Source: Betaproteobacteria bacterium (GTDB taxonomy: Bacteria; Pseudomonadota; Gammaproteobacteria; Burkholderiales; CAIKXV01). Taken from it: a DNA stretch of 54,932 nucleotides. The stretch covers positions 1-54,932 of the forward strand of contig CANGXU010000005.1 in assembly GCA_947457885.1 (NCBI GenBank), in the 5' to 3' direction. Under the pieces are notes generated by a model, which was given only the letters and a program-made list of their open reading frames with translations, was not told where the DNA came from and ran no database searches. This document shows positions 7,340 to 15,039 of the stretch, piece by piece (within the stretch, counting starts at the first letter, position 1; every line of letters begins with the position of its first letter). Position numbers and translations under genes: made by a program.

Positions 7340-9157
7340 TCAGCGCCTGGCGGCGGTCGCCTTGTACTTCGCCAGGTGGCGCACCGGATGCTGGAGCGCG
7401 TCGCGGCGGAACGGATCACCCAGCTCGCGCGTGACCATCATCTCGAGGATGGTAGTCTTGCCTTCGCGCTGCGCACGGCAGGCAGCCTCGAGTGCCGCGC
7501 CGACCTGGTCGAGCTTTTCTATGCGATGCCCTTCGGCGCCCATCGACTTCGCGATCGCCGCGAAACTCGGGTTGGTCAGGTTGGACCCGACGAAGCGGAA
7601 GTCGTAGTAGTCGACCTGGTTCTTCTTCTCGGCGCCCCACTGCTCGTTGTTGAACACCACCGCGGTGACCGGAATCTGCTCGCGCACGGCGGTCAGGATC
7701 TCGCCGAAGCTCATCGCCCAGGCGCCGTCACCGACGTAGGCTACGCCCGGCCGGTCGGGTGCCGCGACCTTGCAACCGATCATCGTCGGGAACGCGTAGC
7801 CGCAATTGCCGAAGCTCATCGCGGCGAACATGCTGCGTGGCCGCTCGAAGCGGAGGTAGGAGTTCGACACCGAGCAGATGTTGCCGATGTCGGTGGATAC
7901 CATCGCGTCCTTCGGCATCGCGCGCTCGAGTTCGCGCAGCATCTGGCGCGGGTGCATCCGGTCGGAACCCTTCATCACCTCGAGGCTCCACTCGTCCTTC
8001 TCGTGGTGCCAGTCGGTGAGCTCCTTCTCCCACTCGGCCTTCTCGGCGGCGACCACCTTCGCACGGTCTGACTTGTTGCCGTCGCAGGCCAGCGTGCGCG
8101 AGGCGATGCGCTCGAGCAGCGCGACCGCGGCTTCGCCCGCGTCGCCGCAGATGCCCACGCCGATCCGCTTGACCAGGCCGATCATCTTCGCGTCGGCGTC
8201 GATCTGGATGATCTTCGCGTCTTTCGGCCAGTAATCCATGCCGTGCTGGGGCAGCGTGCCGAAGGGCCCGAGGCGCGTGCCCAGCGCCAGCACCACGTCG
8301 GCCTTGCTGATCAGCTTCATCGCGGCCTTCGCGCCCTGGTAGCCGAGCGGGCCGACCCACAGCGGATGGCTGGCCGGGAAGCTGTCGTTGTGCAGGTAGC
8401 TGCAGGCGACCGGCGCGCCGAGGCGCTCGGCCAGCGCCTTGCATGCGTCCACGCCGTTGCCCATGATCACGCCGCCACCGGACAGGATGACCGGGAACTT
8501 CGCGCCCGCCAGGAGATCCGCCGCCTCATCGAGGCTCTTGCGTCCGCCGGGGCCGCGCTCGACGACGATCGGCGGGTTGATCTCGCACTCGATATCGCCG
8601 TAGAAGTAGTCGCGCGGGATGTTCAGCTGGGTCGGGCCCATCTCGAGCATCGCACGGTCGAACGCGCGCGCCGTATGTTCGGCCATGCGCTTCGGGTTGT
8701 TCACGTGCGACTGGAACTTGGTGATCTTCGAGAAGATCGGCAGCTGATCGGTCTCCTGGAAGCCGCCGAGCCCCTGCCCCATGGAACCGGTCTCGGGCGT
8801 CACGACGACCACCGGCGAGTGCGCCCAGTAGGCCGCTGCCACGGCGGTCACGAAGTTGGTGATGCCCGGGCCGTTCTGCGCGATGCACACGCCGTGCTGG
8901 CCGGACACGCGCGCATAGCCATCGGCCATATGTGCTGCGCCCTGTTCGTGCACGGTCGGAATGAAGCGGATGCCGGCGCTCGGGAACAGGTCCAGGGCGT
9001 CCATGAACGCCGATCCGACGATGCCGAACACGTTCTTTACGCCGTTGACGGCCATCGTCTCGACGAAGGCTTCGCTCGGGGTCATCTTCTGCTTGATGCC
9101 GGTAGTGACGTGCTGGGCGGCTGCGGCGACGGCCGACGGCTCTGCGGGCTTGTTCAT
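7340..9157 (-). CDS. xsc: Sulfoacetaldehyde acetyltransferase
   Basis: 605 residues, the usual Xsc length, of the thiamine-diphosphate enzyme superfamily. Xsc converts sulfoacetaldehyde plus phosphate to acetyl phosphate and sulfite. The N-terminal PYR domain shows 'MTPSEAFVETMAVNGVKNVFGIVGSAFMDALD' and the TDP-activating glutamate in 'VHEQGAAHMADGYARVSG'. 'ETGSMGQGLGGFQETDQL' is highly characteristic of Xsc. The C-terminal PP domain has 'AYVGDGAWAMSFGEIL' with the metal-binding 'NNEQWGAEKKNQVDYYDFRFVG'. The ATG at 9157 follows AAGGAGGA; the long upstream frame is antisense to the IclR gene. It heads the minus-strand sulfonate operon and is divergent from the regulator. Confidence 0.93.
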   Translation of the reverse strand: MNKPAEPSAVAAAAQHVTTGIKQKMTPSEAFVETMAVNGVKNVFGIVGSAFMDALDLFPSAGIRFIPTVHEQGAAHMADGYARVSGQHGVCIAQNGPGITNFVTAVAAAYWAHSPVVVVTPETGSMGQGLGGFQETDQLPIFSKITKFQSHVNNPKRMAEHTARAFDRAMLEMGPTQLNIPRDYFYGDIECEINPPIVVERGPGGRKSLDEAADLLAGAKFPVILSGGGVIMGNGVDACKALAERLGAPVACSYLHNDSFPASHPLWVGPLGYQGAKAAMKLISKADVVLALGTRLGPFGTLPQHGMDYWPKDAKIIQIDADAKMIGLVKRIGVGICGDAGEAAVALLERIASRTLACDGNKSDRAKVVAAEKAEWEKELTDWHHEKDEWSLEVMKGSDRMHPRQMLRELERAMPKDAMVSTDIGNICSVSNSYLRFERPRSMFAAMSFGNCGYAFPTMIGCKVAAPDRPGVAYVGDGAWAMSFGEILTAVREQIPVTAVVFNNEQWGAEKKNQVDYYDFRFVGSNLTNPSFAAIAKSMGAEGHRIEKLDQVGAALEAACRAQREGKTTILEMMVTRELGDPFRRDALQHPVRHLAKYKATAARR

Positions 9158-9190
9158 GGCTCCTCCTTGGGTGCGACGATTCGAGCCCGA

Positions 9191-9262
9191 ACGATAGTGC
9201 GCGGGCCTCGTCACGTCAATCGAAAACCAAGACTTGACGTCTCGTTTTTCGAGACCTATGCT
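9191..9262. promoter_or_regulatory. Divergent promoter/operator between xsc and the IclR gene
   Basis: Two TTGACG hexamers stand back to back in a 7-bp inverted repeat: ACGTCAA at 9213-9219 and TTGACGT at 9234-9240. Each is followed at a 17-base spacing by a plausible -10 box: TATCGT toward xsc (9196 down to 9191) and TATGCT toward the regulator (9257-9262). Nested in the same stretch are TCGAAAA/TTTTCGA (9220-9226 and 9246-9252) and GTCTCG/CGAGAC (9239-9244 and 9250-9255), which are candidate operator half-sites. The promoters are predicted from spacing and consensus only. Confidence 0.6.
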
Positions 9263-9268
9263 GACCGC

Positions 9269-10087
9269 ATGAATGTAAGCGATCTGGCGGTCGATGCGAA
9301 GGCGGACACGGCTGCGGTGACGGCGGCCGACCCCGATTCGCCGACGCTGCGGGCCTTCGGCGTGGTCGAGGCCATCGGCCGCTCGAGCCGGCCGATGCTG
9401 CTGATGGACGTCGTGGCCGAGGTGGGCCTGCCCAAGCCGACGGTACACCGTATCCTCACCCAACTGGTCGAGGCCGGCCTGCTGCGGCGGCTTCCCGGCG
9501 CGGGCTATGGCGTCGGCGCGCGCCTTTCCCGGCTGGGCCGCGACCTGATCACGAACGACGCCGGGCGCCCGGCCCGGCGCGCGATCCTGCAGCGGCTGGT
9601 CGACACGCTGGGCGAGACGTGCAACTTCACGATGCTCGATGGGGCCGGCATCATCTACCTCGACCGCGTCGAGACCGCGTCCCCGCTGCGCCTGAACCTT
9701 CAGCCCGGGTCGCGCGTGCCCGCGCACTGCTCCGCCAGCGGCAAGCTCCTGCTCGCGCACCTGCCACCCGCGCAGTGCGCCCGCCTCATCGCCCAGCTGC
9801 CGCTGACCCGCTTCACGGCGCGCACGATCACAGAGCGCACCGCGCTGGCAGCCGAGCTCGCGCGGATCCGCGCATGCGGCTACAGCGTCGATGACGAGGA
9901 GTACCTGGAAGGACTGGTATGCGTCGCCGTGCCGGTCATCGACGAACAGCAGCGGGTGTGGGCGACGGTCGCGGTACACGGCCCGGCCGCGCGCATGCCG
10001 ATCGAGGCTGCACTGGCGCGGCTACCCGAACTCAAGGCCGCGGCGGCAGCGCTCGGCGAGACCTACCGGAGCGGTACCGCTCCCTGA
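9269..10087 (+). CDS. IclR-family transcriptional regulator, probable sulfonate-locus regulator
   Basis: 272 residues. A winged-helix HTH spans about residues 25-85 (TLRAFGVVEAIGRSS, then 'VGLPKPTVHRILTQLVEAGLL'). A C-terminal IclR effector domain follows with 'LDRVETASPLRLNLQPGSRVPAHCSASGKLLLAHLP' and 'GYSVDDEEYLEGLVCVAVPV'. The ATG at 9269 has no Shine-Dalgarno sequence. A -10-like TATGCT ends six bases upstream, so the message may be leaderless. It is divergent from xsc and upstream of the receptor and ligase, which suggests that it controls both arms in response to sulfoacetate or sulfoacetaldehyde; that is inferred from position. Confidence 0.88.
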   Translation: MNVSDLAVDAKADTAAVTAADPDSPTLRAFGVVEAIGRSSRPMLLMDVVAEVGLPKPTVHRILTQLVEAGLLRRLPGAGYGVGARLSRLGRDLITNDAGRPARRAILQRLVDTLGETCNFTMLDGAGIIYLDRVETASPLRLNLQPGSRVPAHCSASGKLLLAHLPPAQCARLIAQLPLTRFTARTITERTALAAELARIRACGYSVDDEEYLEGLVCVAVPVIDEQQRVWATVAVHGPAARMPIEAALARLPELKAAAAALGETYRSGTAP

Positions 10088-10158
10088 CCCGCGAAAGGAG
10101 TGTCGACCCGGAGCGCAGCAACCCGGGCCACATGCAGGCAATTCAGTCCAGGCAAGTC

Positions 10159-10185
10159 GGAAGCATCGGAAGCATCGAAAGCATC
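10159..10185. repeat. Three tandem 9-bp repeats
   Basis: GGAAGCATC, GGAAGCATC and GAAAGCATC stand head to tail in the 186-base gap between the IclR gene and the receptor gene. Only one base differs between copies. They could be iterated protein-binding half-sites or simple slippage products; no T-run or start codon is attached to them. Confidence 0.7.
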
Positions 10186-10273
10186 TTCGAGCGGGCCACA
10201 GAGTCGGCCGAAGGCTGAACGGTCAGTCCCGGCCTACCCGGGCTGCCCATGCAATCCAACCGAGGAGGATGCA

Positions 10274-11293
10274 ATGCCCTACCCGCTCCGTCAGCCGGCC
10301 ATCGCCGGTCGTGGTCTCACACTGTCGACGCTCGCCCTTGCGGCAGCCGCGGTCATCGCCAGCGTCGCTCCGGTGCTGTGTTCGCCAGCGCATGCCCAGG
10401 CGTATCCGGTCAAGCCGATCCGCATGATCGTGAACTTCCCGCCCGGTGGCGGCACCGATGTCACCGCGCGTTTGATCCAGCCCTGGCTCTCCAAGGAGCT
10501 GGGCCAGCAGATCGTGATCGACAATCGGGGCGGTGCCGCCGGCGCGGTCGGCGCCGAGATCGCCGCGCGTGCGGCACCCGACGGCTACAACCTGCTGTGG
10601 ACGCTGTCCTCGCACACGATCAACCCCTCGCTTTATGGGAAGCTCTCGTTCGACACCGAGCGCGACTTCGTCGCGATCACCCTCGGGGCCAACGCGCCGC
10701 AGATCGTCGTGTCCAGCATGACGCTGCCGGTGAAGGACATCAAGGAACTGATCGCCTATGCGAAGGCCAACCCCGGCAAACTGTCGTATGCATCGCCCGG
10801 CGTGGGTTCGCCGGGCCACCTCGCCGGGGAGCTGTTCAAGCAGCGCGCCGGCATCAACATGCTGCACGTGCCCTACAAGGGTGCGGGGCCGGCGATCCCC
10901 GACGTGATCTCCGGCAACGTGCAGCTGATGTTCGCAACGATGTCCTCCTCGATGTCGCATGTACGCGCCGGCAAGATGCGCGCGCTCGGCGTCACCAGCC
11001 TGAAGCGCTCGGCTGGCGGCCCGGACATTCCGGCCATCGCGGAAGGCCTGACGGGGTTCGAGATGCCGTCATGGTTCGGACTGCTGGCACCGGCGGGCAC
11101 GCCAAGGCCGATCATCGACCGGCTGCACCAGGCCATGGTCCGGGTTCTCGCGATACCCGAGCTGCGCGAACAGCTGGTCGCGCAGGGCGCAGACCCGGTG
11201 GCCAACACCCCTGACCAGTTCGGCGAGCAGATCCGCGAGGAGTTGAAGCTTTGGGCACAGTTCATCAAGCAGACGGGCATCAAGCCGGAATGA
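10274..11293 (+). CDS. TTT-type periplasmic solute receptor (TctC/Bug family), linked to the sulfonate locus
   Basis: 339 residues from the ATG after CGAGGAGGATGCA. The signal peptide runs through 'LCSPAHAQAYP'. Bug motifs: 'KPIRMIVNFPPGGGTDVTARL', 'IDNRGGAAGAVGAEIAARAAPDGYNLLW', 'HVPYKGAGPAIPDVISGNVQLMF' and 'GPDIPAIAEGLTGFEMPSWFGLLAPAGTP'. The stop codon overlaps the start of the AMP-forming ligase (ATGA at 11290-11293). Receptor and ligase are therefore coupled, and the substrate captured is probably the acid the ligase activates, with sulfoacetate the best guess. C. necator uses the unrelated exporter/importer SauU at the same step. Confidence 0.9.
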   Translation: MPYPLRQPAIAGRGLTLSTLALAAAAVIASVAPVLCSPAHAQAYPVKPIRMIVNFPPGGGTDVTARLIQPWLSKELGQQIVIDNRGGAAGAVGAEIAARAAPDGYNLLWTLSSHTINPSLYGKLSFDTERDFVAITLGANAPQIVVSSMTLPVKDIKELIAYAKANPGKLSYASPGVGSPGHLAGELFKQRAGINMLHVPYKGAGPAIPDVISGNVQLMFATMSSSMSHVRAGKMRALGVTSLKRSAGGPDIPAIAEGLTGFEMPSWFGLLAPAGTPRPIIDRLHQAMVRVLAIPELREQLVAQGADPVANTPDQFGEQIREELKLWAQFIKQTGIKPE

Positions 11294-12828
11294 GCGACGG
11301 CGCCCGCACTATCCGGCGTCTCGTCGACCGCTGGGCCGACGAGACGCCGCAGGCCCCGTGGCTGATCGCACCCGAGACCGGTGCGGTGATGACCTACGCG
11401 AAACTGCAGGAGCACTGCCGCGAGCTCGCGCGCGTGCTGCTGATGAACGGGTTGTCCCCGGGCGACACCGTCTCGCTGATGATGCACAACGGCTACCAGA
11501 CCGCACGGCTGCTGATCGGCGTCATGTACGCCGGGCTGCGGGTACAGCCGGTCAACCTGCTGGCGCAGCCGTCGCAGCTGAAGTACGTGCTGGAGCATTC
11601 GGACACGCGGCTGGTGTTCTGCGCCCACGAGTTCGTCGACCGGCTGCGCGAGCCACTGGAGGCGATCACCGCCTCGGGCGAGCGCGACATCGCACTGTTT
11701 CCGCTCAACCCCGACCAGATCGACATCTTCGACGATCCGTACATCGCGCATGTGCCGCTGCCGCCGGTGGCCGAGGCCGACGAGGCGCTGCTCATGTACA
11801 CCTCGGGCACTACCGGGGTGCCCAAGGGCGTGGTCCAGACGCACCGTGCAGTGGTGTCGGGCGGCCTGTTCACCTCGCAGGCCCATGCGCTCGGACCGGT
11901 CGATCGCGTACTGTGCGCGCTGCCGCTCTACCACATCAATGGCCAGATCGTGACCACCGTCGCCCCGCTGGTGCACGGCGGTTCGGTCGTGATGCCGCAC
12001 CGGTTCTCGGCGTCGAACTTCTGGCAGCTGGCGGCCGAACAACGCTGCACCTGGATCAACGTGGTGCCGACGATCATTGCCTACCTGCTCAATGGCCCCG
12101 AGCCAGCCGCGCTCGGGCTCGATGTATCGCGCATCCGTTTCTGCCGCTCCGCCTCGGCCCCGCTCGCGCCAGAACAGCACCGCGCCTTCGAAGCGAAGTT
12201 CGGCATCGGCGTGATCGAGACGATGGGGCTGACCGAGACCAACGCCCCGGCGTTCACCAATCCCCTCGATCCGGCCCTGCGGAAGATCGGCAGTCCCGGG
12301 CAGGCCTTCGGCAACGAAGCGAAGGTCGTCGATGCCGCCGGCCACTCGCTGGGTCCGGGCGAGCCGGGCGAGATCATGATCCGCGGCGACAACGTGATGA
12401 AGGGCTACTACAAGTCGCCACGGCAGACCGCCGAGGCCTTCGATGCCGATGGCTGGCTGCATACCGGCGACATCGGTTACCTGGATGCAGACGGCTTCGT
12501 GTTCGTCACCGGCCGCATCAAGGAGCTGATCATCAAGGGCGGCGAGAACATCGCCCCGCGCGAGATCGACGAGGCCCTGCTCAGGCATCCCTGCGTGCTC
12601 GAGGCCGCCGCCGTCGGCATTCCCGATGCGAACTACGGCCAGGAGATCCTGGCGTGTGTCGTGCCCAAGCCGGGACTCGCGGTGACCGAAGCAACACTGC
12701 TCGATTTCTGCCGCGCCGAACTCGGGCCGTACAAGACGCCGAAACGGATACTGCTGGTCGATGACCTGCCGAAGGGGCCGTCGGGCAAGGTGCAGCGCCT
12801 GAAGCTGGCCGAACTGCACCAGGGCTGA
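11290..12828 (+). CDS. AMP-forming acyl-CoA ligase, candidate sulfoacetate-CoA ligase (SauT-like)
   Basis: 512 residues of the ANL adenylating superfamily. Core motifs are in order: A3 'LLMYTSGTTGVPKGVVQTHRAV', A5 'GVIETMGLTETNAP', A7/A8 'GWLHTGDIGYLDADGFVFVTGRIKELIIKGGENIAPREIDEAL', and the A10 lysine in 'LPKGPSGKVQRLKL'. Translation is coupled to the receptor gene by a four-base overlap. The neighbouring xsc, SauS-like dehydrogenase and IclR gene make sulfoacetate activation to sulfoacetyl-CoA the most coherent role. A general fatty or aromatic acid ligase cannot be excluded from sequence alone, so no symbol is assigned. Confidence 0.85.
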   Translation: MSDGARTIRRLVDRWADETPQAPWLIAPETGAVMTYAKLQEHCRELARVLLMNGLSPGDTVSLMMHNGYQTARLLIGVMYAGLRVQPVNLLAQPSQLKYVLEHSDTRLVFCAHEFVDRLREPLEAITASGERDIALFPLNPDQIDIFDDPYIAHVPLPPVAEADEALLMYTSGTTGVPKGVVQTHRAVVSGGLFTSQAHALGPVDRVLCALPLYHINGQIVTTVAPLVHGGSVVMPHRFSASNFWQLAAEQRCTWINVVPTIIAYLLNGPEPAALGLDVSRIRFCRSASAPLAPEQHRAFEAKFGIGVIETMGLTETNAPAFTNPLDPALRKIGSPGQAFGNEAKVVDAAGHSLGPGEPGEIMIRGDNVMKGYYKSPRQTAEAFDADGWLHTGDIGYLDADGFVFVTGRIKELIIKGGENIAPREIDEALLRHPCVLEAAAVGIPDANYGQEILACVVPKPGLAVTEATLLDFCRAELGPYKTPKRILLVDDLPKGPSGKVQRLKLAELHQG

Positions 12829-12854
12829 CACCGCGCAGGCCCGAGGCCGGGCGA

Positions 12855-13859
12855 TCACTCCAGCCGGATGTTCGCCCGCTGCACGACGGTCTGCCAGCGC
12901 CGCAGTTCATCGGCGATGTAGGTCGCGAAATCGCGCGGACCGCGATAGTCGACTTCCATCCCGTTATTGGTGAAATGCGCCTTGACATCATCGGCGGCGA
13001 GGATCGCGCGCACCTCGCCGGTCAGCCGTTGGACGATCGGTGCTGGCAGGCCAGCCGGTCCGACGAGTCCGCGCCAGCCCGTGGTGAGATAGCCGGGAAG
13101 CCCCGCCTCTTCGACCGTCGGCACCTCCGGCATCAACGGACTGCGCGCGGCACCGCCCACGCCCAGTGCCCTCAGGCGACCGGCCTTCGCATGCGGGATC
13201 ACGGCCTGTATCGTGATGCTGGACAAGTGGATCTGCCCACCGAGCAGGTCGGAGGTCGCCGCCCCGCCGCCCTTGTAGTGTGCGACGACGATGTCGATCT
13301 TCGACATCACCTTGAAAAGCTCGACGCCCATGTGCCCGCTGCTGCCCAGTCCGGCGGTACCGGCGACCAGCGTGCCCGGCTTCTGGCGCGCAAGCGCGAT
13401 GAAATCCTGCAGCGTGCCGACCGGCAGGCTCGCCGGCACCGTGAGCACCGTGTCGCCCTTCACCAGCGAGGCGATCAGCGAGAAGGACTTCACCGGGTCG
13501 TAGTCGAGCTTCTGCAACACCGGCTGGATCGTGTGGGCGGTATCGACCACCAGAAGCGTGTAGCCATCGGGTATCGCCCGTGCAACCAGCGTGGTTCCGA
13601 TCACGGCCCCGGCACCGCCCCGGTTCTCGACCAGCACCGGACGGCCGAGGCGTTCGGCGAGCCTGGGCGCCATGACGCGGCCGACCATGTCGGTCCCGCC
13701 ACCGGCGGCAAAGGGTACGATCAGGCGGATCGGCTTCGACGGGTAGACCTCCGCCGTCTGCGCGAAGGCCGCGGCCGGCAACAGCGCGGCGGCGGCAATC
13801 AGGGCCGCGTTCAGCAGCATGGCGGCGAGTACCGTACGGGCAGGTGAAGACTGGGTCAT
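12855..13859 (-). CDS. TTT-type periplasmic solute receptor (TctC/Bug family)
   Basis: 334 residues with signal peptide 'MLLNAALIAAAALLPAAAFAQTAEVYPSKP'. Bug motifs: 'IRLIVPFAAGGGTDMVGRVMAPRLAERLG', 'VENRGGAGAVIGTTLVARAIPDGYTLLVVD', 'YDPVKSFSLIASL' and 'MPEVPTVEEAGLPGYLTTGWRGLVGPAGLP'. AAGGAG lies a few bases before the ATG. It is the last gene of a minus-strand run that includes the enolase-superfamily enzyme and the S15 hydrolase upstream, and may import their substrate. It converges on the ligase gene. Confidence 0.92.
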   Translation of the reverse strand: MTQSSPARTVLAAMLLNAALIAAAALLPAAAFAQTAEVYPSKPIRLIVPFAAGGGTDMVGRVMAPRLAERLGRPVLVENRGGAGAVIGTTLVARAIPDGYTLLVVDTAHTIQPVLQKLDYDPVKSFSLIASLVKGDTVLTVPASLPVGTLQDFIALARQKPGTLVAGTAGLGSSGHMGVELFKVMSKIDIVVAHYKGGGAATSDLLGGQIHLSSITIQAVIPHAKAGRLRALGVGGAARSPLMPEVPTVEEAGLPGYLTTGWRGLVGPAGLPAPIVQRLTGEVRAILAADDVKAHFTNNGMEVDYRGPRDFATYIADELRRWQTVVQRANIRLE

Positions 13860-13944
13860 GGTGCTCCTTCTCCGATGCCACGCAGCCCGGCGTCTGCGGC
13901 CGGTGCTGCGCCGATGCAGCGCCGCCGCGTGGGCGGCAGCGTTC

Positions 13945-15039
13945 CTAGCCGGCGCAGCGCACCAGCACGTCGTCGTCGAACTCCAGTCCGAGCCCGACCT
14001 TCTGCGGTACCGCCAGCATGCCGTCCTTCATGGTCGGCACTTCGCGGAACAACGGGCAGGACCACGGCATGTATTCGACGGTCAGGCCGTTGGGAATGGC
14101 CGATACCAGGTGGACATGGACTTCCGGCAGCAGGTGGCTGACCACTGGCAGGTTGAAGGCCGCTGCCATGCCGGCGATCTTCAGCCAGGTGGTGATGCCC
14201 CCGGCACGCAGCACATCGATCATCACGATGTCGACCGAGCGCGCCTCGAGCATGTGCCGGAACGGCACCGAACCGTACACATACTCCCCGGCCGCGAGCG
14301 GCGTGTTCAGCGTGCGCGCGACTTCGGCCATGCCGGGGTAGTCGTCATGGGCCACGACGTCTTCGAGCCAGTACAGCCCGTACTGCTCGACGCGCTGGCC
14401 GATGGAGATCGCCTGGCGTACATCCCAGCGCTGGTTGATATCGCACATCAGGTCGACATCCGCACCGATCGCCTCGCGGATCAGCCGGATGCGCGCCTCC
14501 TCCAGCGACGGCGTGGTCGTGCCGGGCAGCGCGAGCTGTGTCTTCATCTGGCGCCAGCCCTGCTCGACCAGCGAGCGCGACGCGCTGACGCATTGCTCGA
14601 GCGTGAAATGACGCATCAGCGCGCCGCTCGCATAGGTGGGCACGGAGGTCCGGTGGCCGCCGGCCAGCGTCGACACCGGCAGGCCAAGCGCCTTGCCCTT
14701 GATGTCCCAGAGCGCGATGTCGATCGCGGCCAGCGCGAGCGTGAACAGGCCCCCGGGCCCGGCCGAGGCCCCGGCCGCGGTACGCAGCCGGTCACCGATC
14801 GCTTCGATACGCATCGGGTCCTCGCCGACGATCATCCCGGCGAGGATGTCGACCGTCTGCTTGAGGGCCGGCGTCAACGGGCCGCCGAAATGGGTGATGC
14901 CTATGCCGTTGAGACCGGGCTGGTCGGTGTGCAGGGTCAGCGTGACGAAGTTGCGCGTGCCGGCGACCGTCGGTCCCCCGGCCAGCGGCTCGTCGGCCGG
15001 GAGCTTCACGATCGTCGACTGATGGCCGGTGATCTTCAT
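13945..15039 (-). CDS. Enolase-superfamily (mandelate racemase/muconate lactonizing) enzyme
   Basis: 364 residues with an N-terminal capping domain and a C-terminal TIM barrel. Metal ligands are visible as D200 ('CDINQRW'), E226 ('YWLEDVV') and E252 ('AAGEYVYG'). The D275/H302 pair ('MIDVLRAGG' and 'VVSHLLPEVH') fits the mandelate racemase subgroup's acid/base His-Asp dyad. The barrel strand that usually carries KxK reads K166-T-Q168, so the second lysine is replaced. It probably dehydrates or epimerises an acid sugar or other hydroxy acid. It overlaps the end of the S15 hydrolase gene by four bases (ATGA at 15036-15039), so the two are coupled. Confidence 0.87.
   Translation of the reverse strand: MKITGHQSTIVKLPADEPLAGGPTVAGTRNFVTLTLHTDQPGLNGIGITHFGGPLTPALKQTVDILAGMIVGEDPMRIEAIGDRLRTAAGASAGPGGLFTLALAAIDIALWDIKGKALGLPVSTLAGGHRTSVPTYASGALMRHFTLEQCVSASRSLVEQGWRQMKTQLALPGTTTPSLEEARIRLIREAIGADVDLMCDINQRWDVRQAISIGQRVEQYGLYWLEDVVAHDDYPGMAEVARTLNTPLAAGEYVYGSVPFRHMLEARSVDIVMIDVLRAGGITTWLKIAGMAAAFNLPVVSHLLPEVHVHLVSAIPNGLTVEYMPWSCPLFREVPTMKDGMLAVPQKVGLGLEFDDDVLVRCAG

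Noticed and set aside
8243..9268. Long N-terminal extension of the IclR frame
   Set aside because: The extension is antisense to xsc. The HTH domain begins shortly after the ATG at 9269.
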